A stretch of 39,444 nucleotides of DNA from JANOYY01 sp031418035 (GTDB taxonomy: Bacteria; Actinomycetota; Acidimicrobiia; Acidimicrobiales; JANYDT01), in contig JANOWU010000311.1 in the NCBI GenBank assembly GCA_031418035.1, positions 1 to 39,444 on the forward strand, read 5' to 3'. The notes beneath the pieces are model-generated. The model made no database searches. It saw only the letters and a program-made list of their open reading frames with translations, and was not told the origin of the DNA. The stretch's first letter is position 1; every line of letters starts with the position of its first letter. Positions 38,688 to 39,444 of the stretch are shown here, one piece after another. A program made the position numbers and the translations under genes.

Positions 38688-39444
38688 GTGTCAGTCCGGA
38701 ACGTCATCGTCATTGGATCAGGTCCCGCCGGCCTGACAGCCGCCATCTACACGGCACGAGCCAACCTCGCGCCGCTGGTCATCGAGGGTGAGATCTCCTC
38801 GACCAGCGATCAGCCAGGCGGGCAGTTGATGCTGACGACTGAAGTCGAGAACTTTCCCGGATTCGAAGACGGGATCCAGGGTCCCGAACTCATGACCACC
38901 ATGCGCGCGCAAGCCGAGCGTTTCGGCACCGAATACCTCACGGCCAAGGTCACAAAGGTAGATTTTTCCAGCTCGCCAAAAAAGGTCTGGGTTGACAACG
39001 ACCTCTTTGAGGCACACAGCATCATCGTCTCGACCGGAGCGCGCTCACTGATGTTGGGACTTGATGCCGAGCGTCGACTCATGGGCCACGGTCTGTCGAC
39101 GTGTGCGACGTGTGACGGCTTCTTCTTTCGAGGCAAGAACATCGCTGTGGTGGGCGGCGGCGACTCCGCGATGGAGGAGGCGAACTTCCTCACCAAATTC
39201 GCCGACAAGGTCACCGTCATCGTGCGACGCGACGTGCTCCGAGCGTCCAAGATCATGCAGGACCGCGCGATGAACAATCCCAAGATCGAGTTCCTCTGGA
39301 ACTCACGGGTCGTCGAGCTCAACGGTGAGAAATCACTCGAAAGCGCCGTGATCGAAAACACGGTCGACCAGACGCACTCGACCCTCGATGTCACGGGGCT
39401 ATTCGTCGCCATCGGCCATATACCGAACACCGACCTCTTCAAGG
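38688..39444 (+). CDS. trxB: Thioredoxin-disulfide reductase, 3' end cut by window edge
   Basis: The first 252 residues of a flavoprotein. The FAD motif IGSGPAGLTAAIYTARA is near the N-terminus, GGQLMLTTEVENFPGF follows, the redox-active CATCDG is at about 138-143, and the NADPH motif VGGGDSAMEEA comes after it. GLFVAIGHIPNT runs into the window end. It transfers electrons from NADPH to thioredoxin. The GTG at 38688 has AGGAG 5 bases upstream. In actinobacteria trxA, and then parB/parA, usually follow, which places the window near the replication origin. Confidence 0.95.
   Translation, partial: MSVRNVIVIGSGPAGLTAAIYTARANLAPLVIEGEISSTSDQPGGQLMLTTEVENFPGFEDGIQGPELMTTMRAQAERFGTEYLTAKVTKVDFSSSPKKVWVDNDLFEAHSIIVSTGARSLMLGLDAERRLMGHGLSTCATCDGFFFRGKNIAVVGGGDSAMEEANFLTKFADKVTVIVRRDVLRASKIMQDRAMNNPKIEFLWNSRVVELNGEKSLESAVIENTVDQTHSTLDVTGLFVAIGHIPNTDLFK

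Overview
The window is GC-rich chromosomal DNA from an actinobacterium. The evidence is gene order and family content: a DUF5318 protein beside a class A penicillin-binding protein; pcnA, a DUF6049 protein, murJ, an ECF sigma factor, its anti-sigma factor and trxB in the order typical of the actinobacterial origin region; frequent GTG starts; and several first genes of transcription units that look leaderless. MurJ and the kinase are separate proteins, whereas mycobacteria fuse them, so a deep non-mycobacterial lineage such as Acidimicrobiia is likely (inference). In actinobacteria trxB normally lies a few genes from parAB and dnaA, so oriC probably lies a little beyond the right edge.

Left third, about 1-14,600: nucleotide-sugar supply for a surface polysaccharide. 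A minus-strand operon (8459 to 1361) encodes a membrane-anchored UDP-sugar 4,6-dehydratase, then a UDP-sugar 6-dehydrogenase, a hexapeptide acetyltransferase, a DegT aminotransferase and a Gfo/Idh dehydrogenase. The last four match the WbpA/D/E/B route to UDP-2,3-diacetamido-2,3-dideoxy-glucuronic acid. A second DegT aminotransferase ends the operon. A second dehydratase, cut by the left edge, runs into it head-on. Next come a membrane Fe-S reductase with six membrane spans, a tandem-repeat array of about 55 bp units, a small two-span membrane protein, an array of five 11-bp repeats, and a plus-strand operon of galE and two further SDR sugar-nucleotide enzymes.

Middle, about 14,600-22,750: a minus-strand, Wzy-type assembly operon. 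In transcription order it holds an initiating phosphoglycosyltransferase, a Wzz-like chain-length protein with a degenerate ATPase domain, a Wzx-like flippase, a Wzy-like polymerase and a single ORF carrying two GT4 glycosyltransferases. Three of the four junctions are 4-bp stop/start overlaps. Together the left and middle regions make, prime, flip and polymerise one or more surface glycans.

Right part, about 22,900-39,444: cell-envelope and housekeeping genes in two divergent operons around 28,470. Leftward: pcnA, two tandem flavodoxin-fold oxidoreductases, DUF5318 and a bifunctional PBP. Rightward: a GNAT acetyltransferase, DUF6049, murJ, degV, a membrane Ser/Thr kinase, an ECF sigma factor and a zinc-binding anti-sigma factor, then a small membrane protein and trxB (cut by the right edge). 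The most unusual observation is that the kinase has no ATG, GTG, TTG or CTG able to start its glycine-rich loop; an ATC with a well-placed AGGAG is the only obvious candidate. No tRNA, rRNA, CRISPR, transposase or prophage gene was found.
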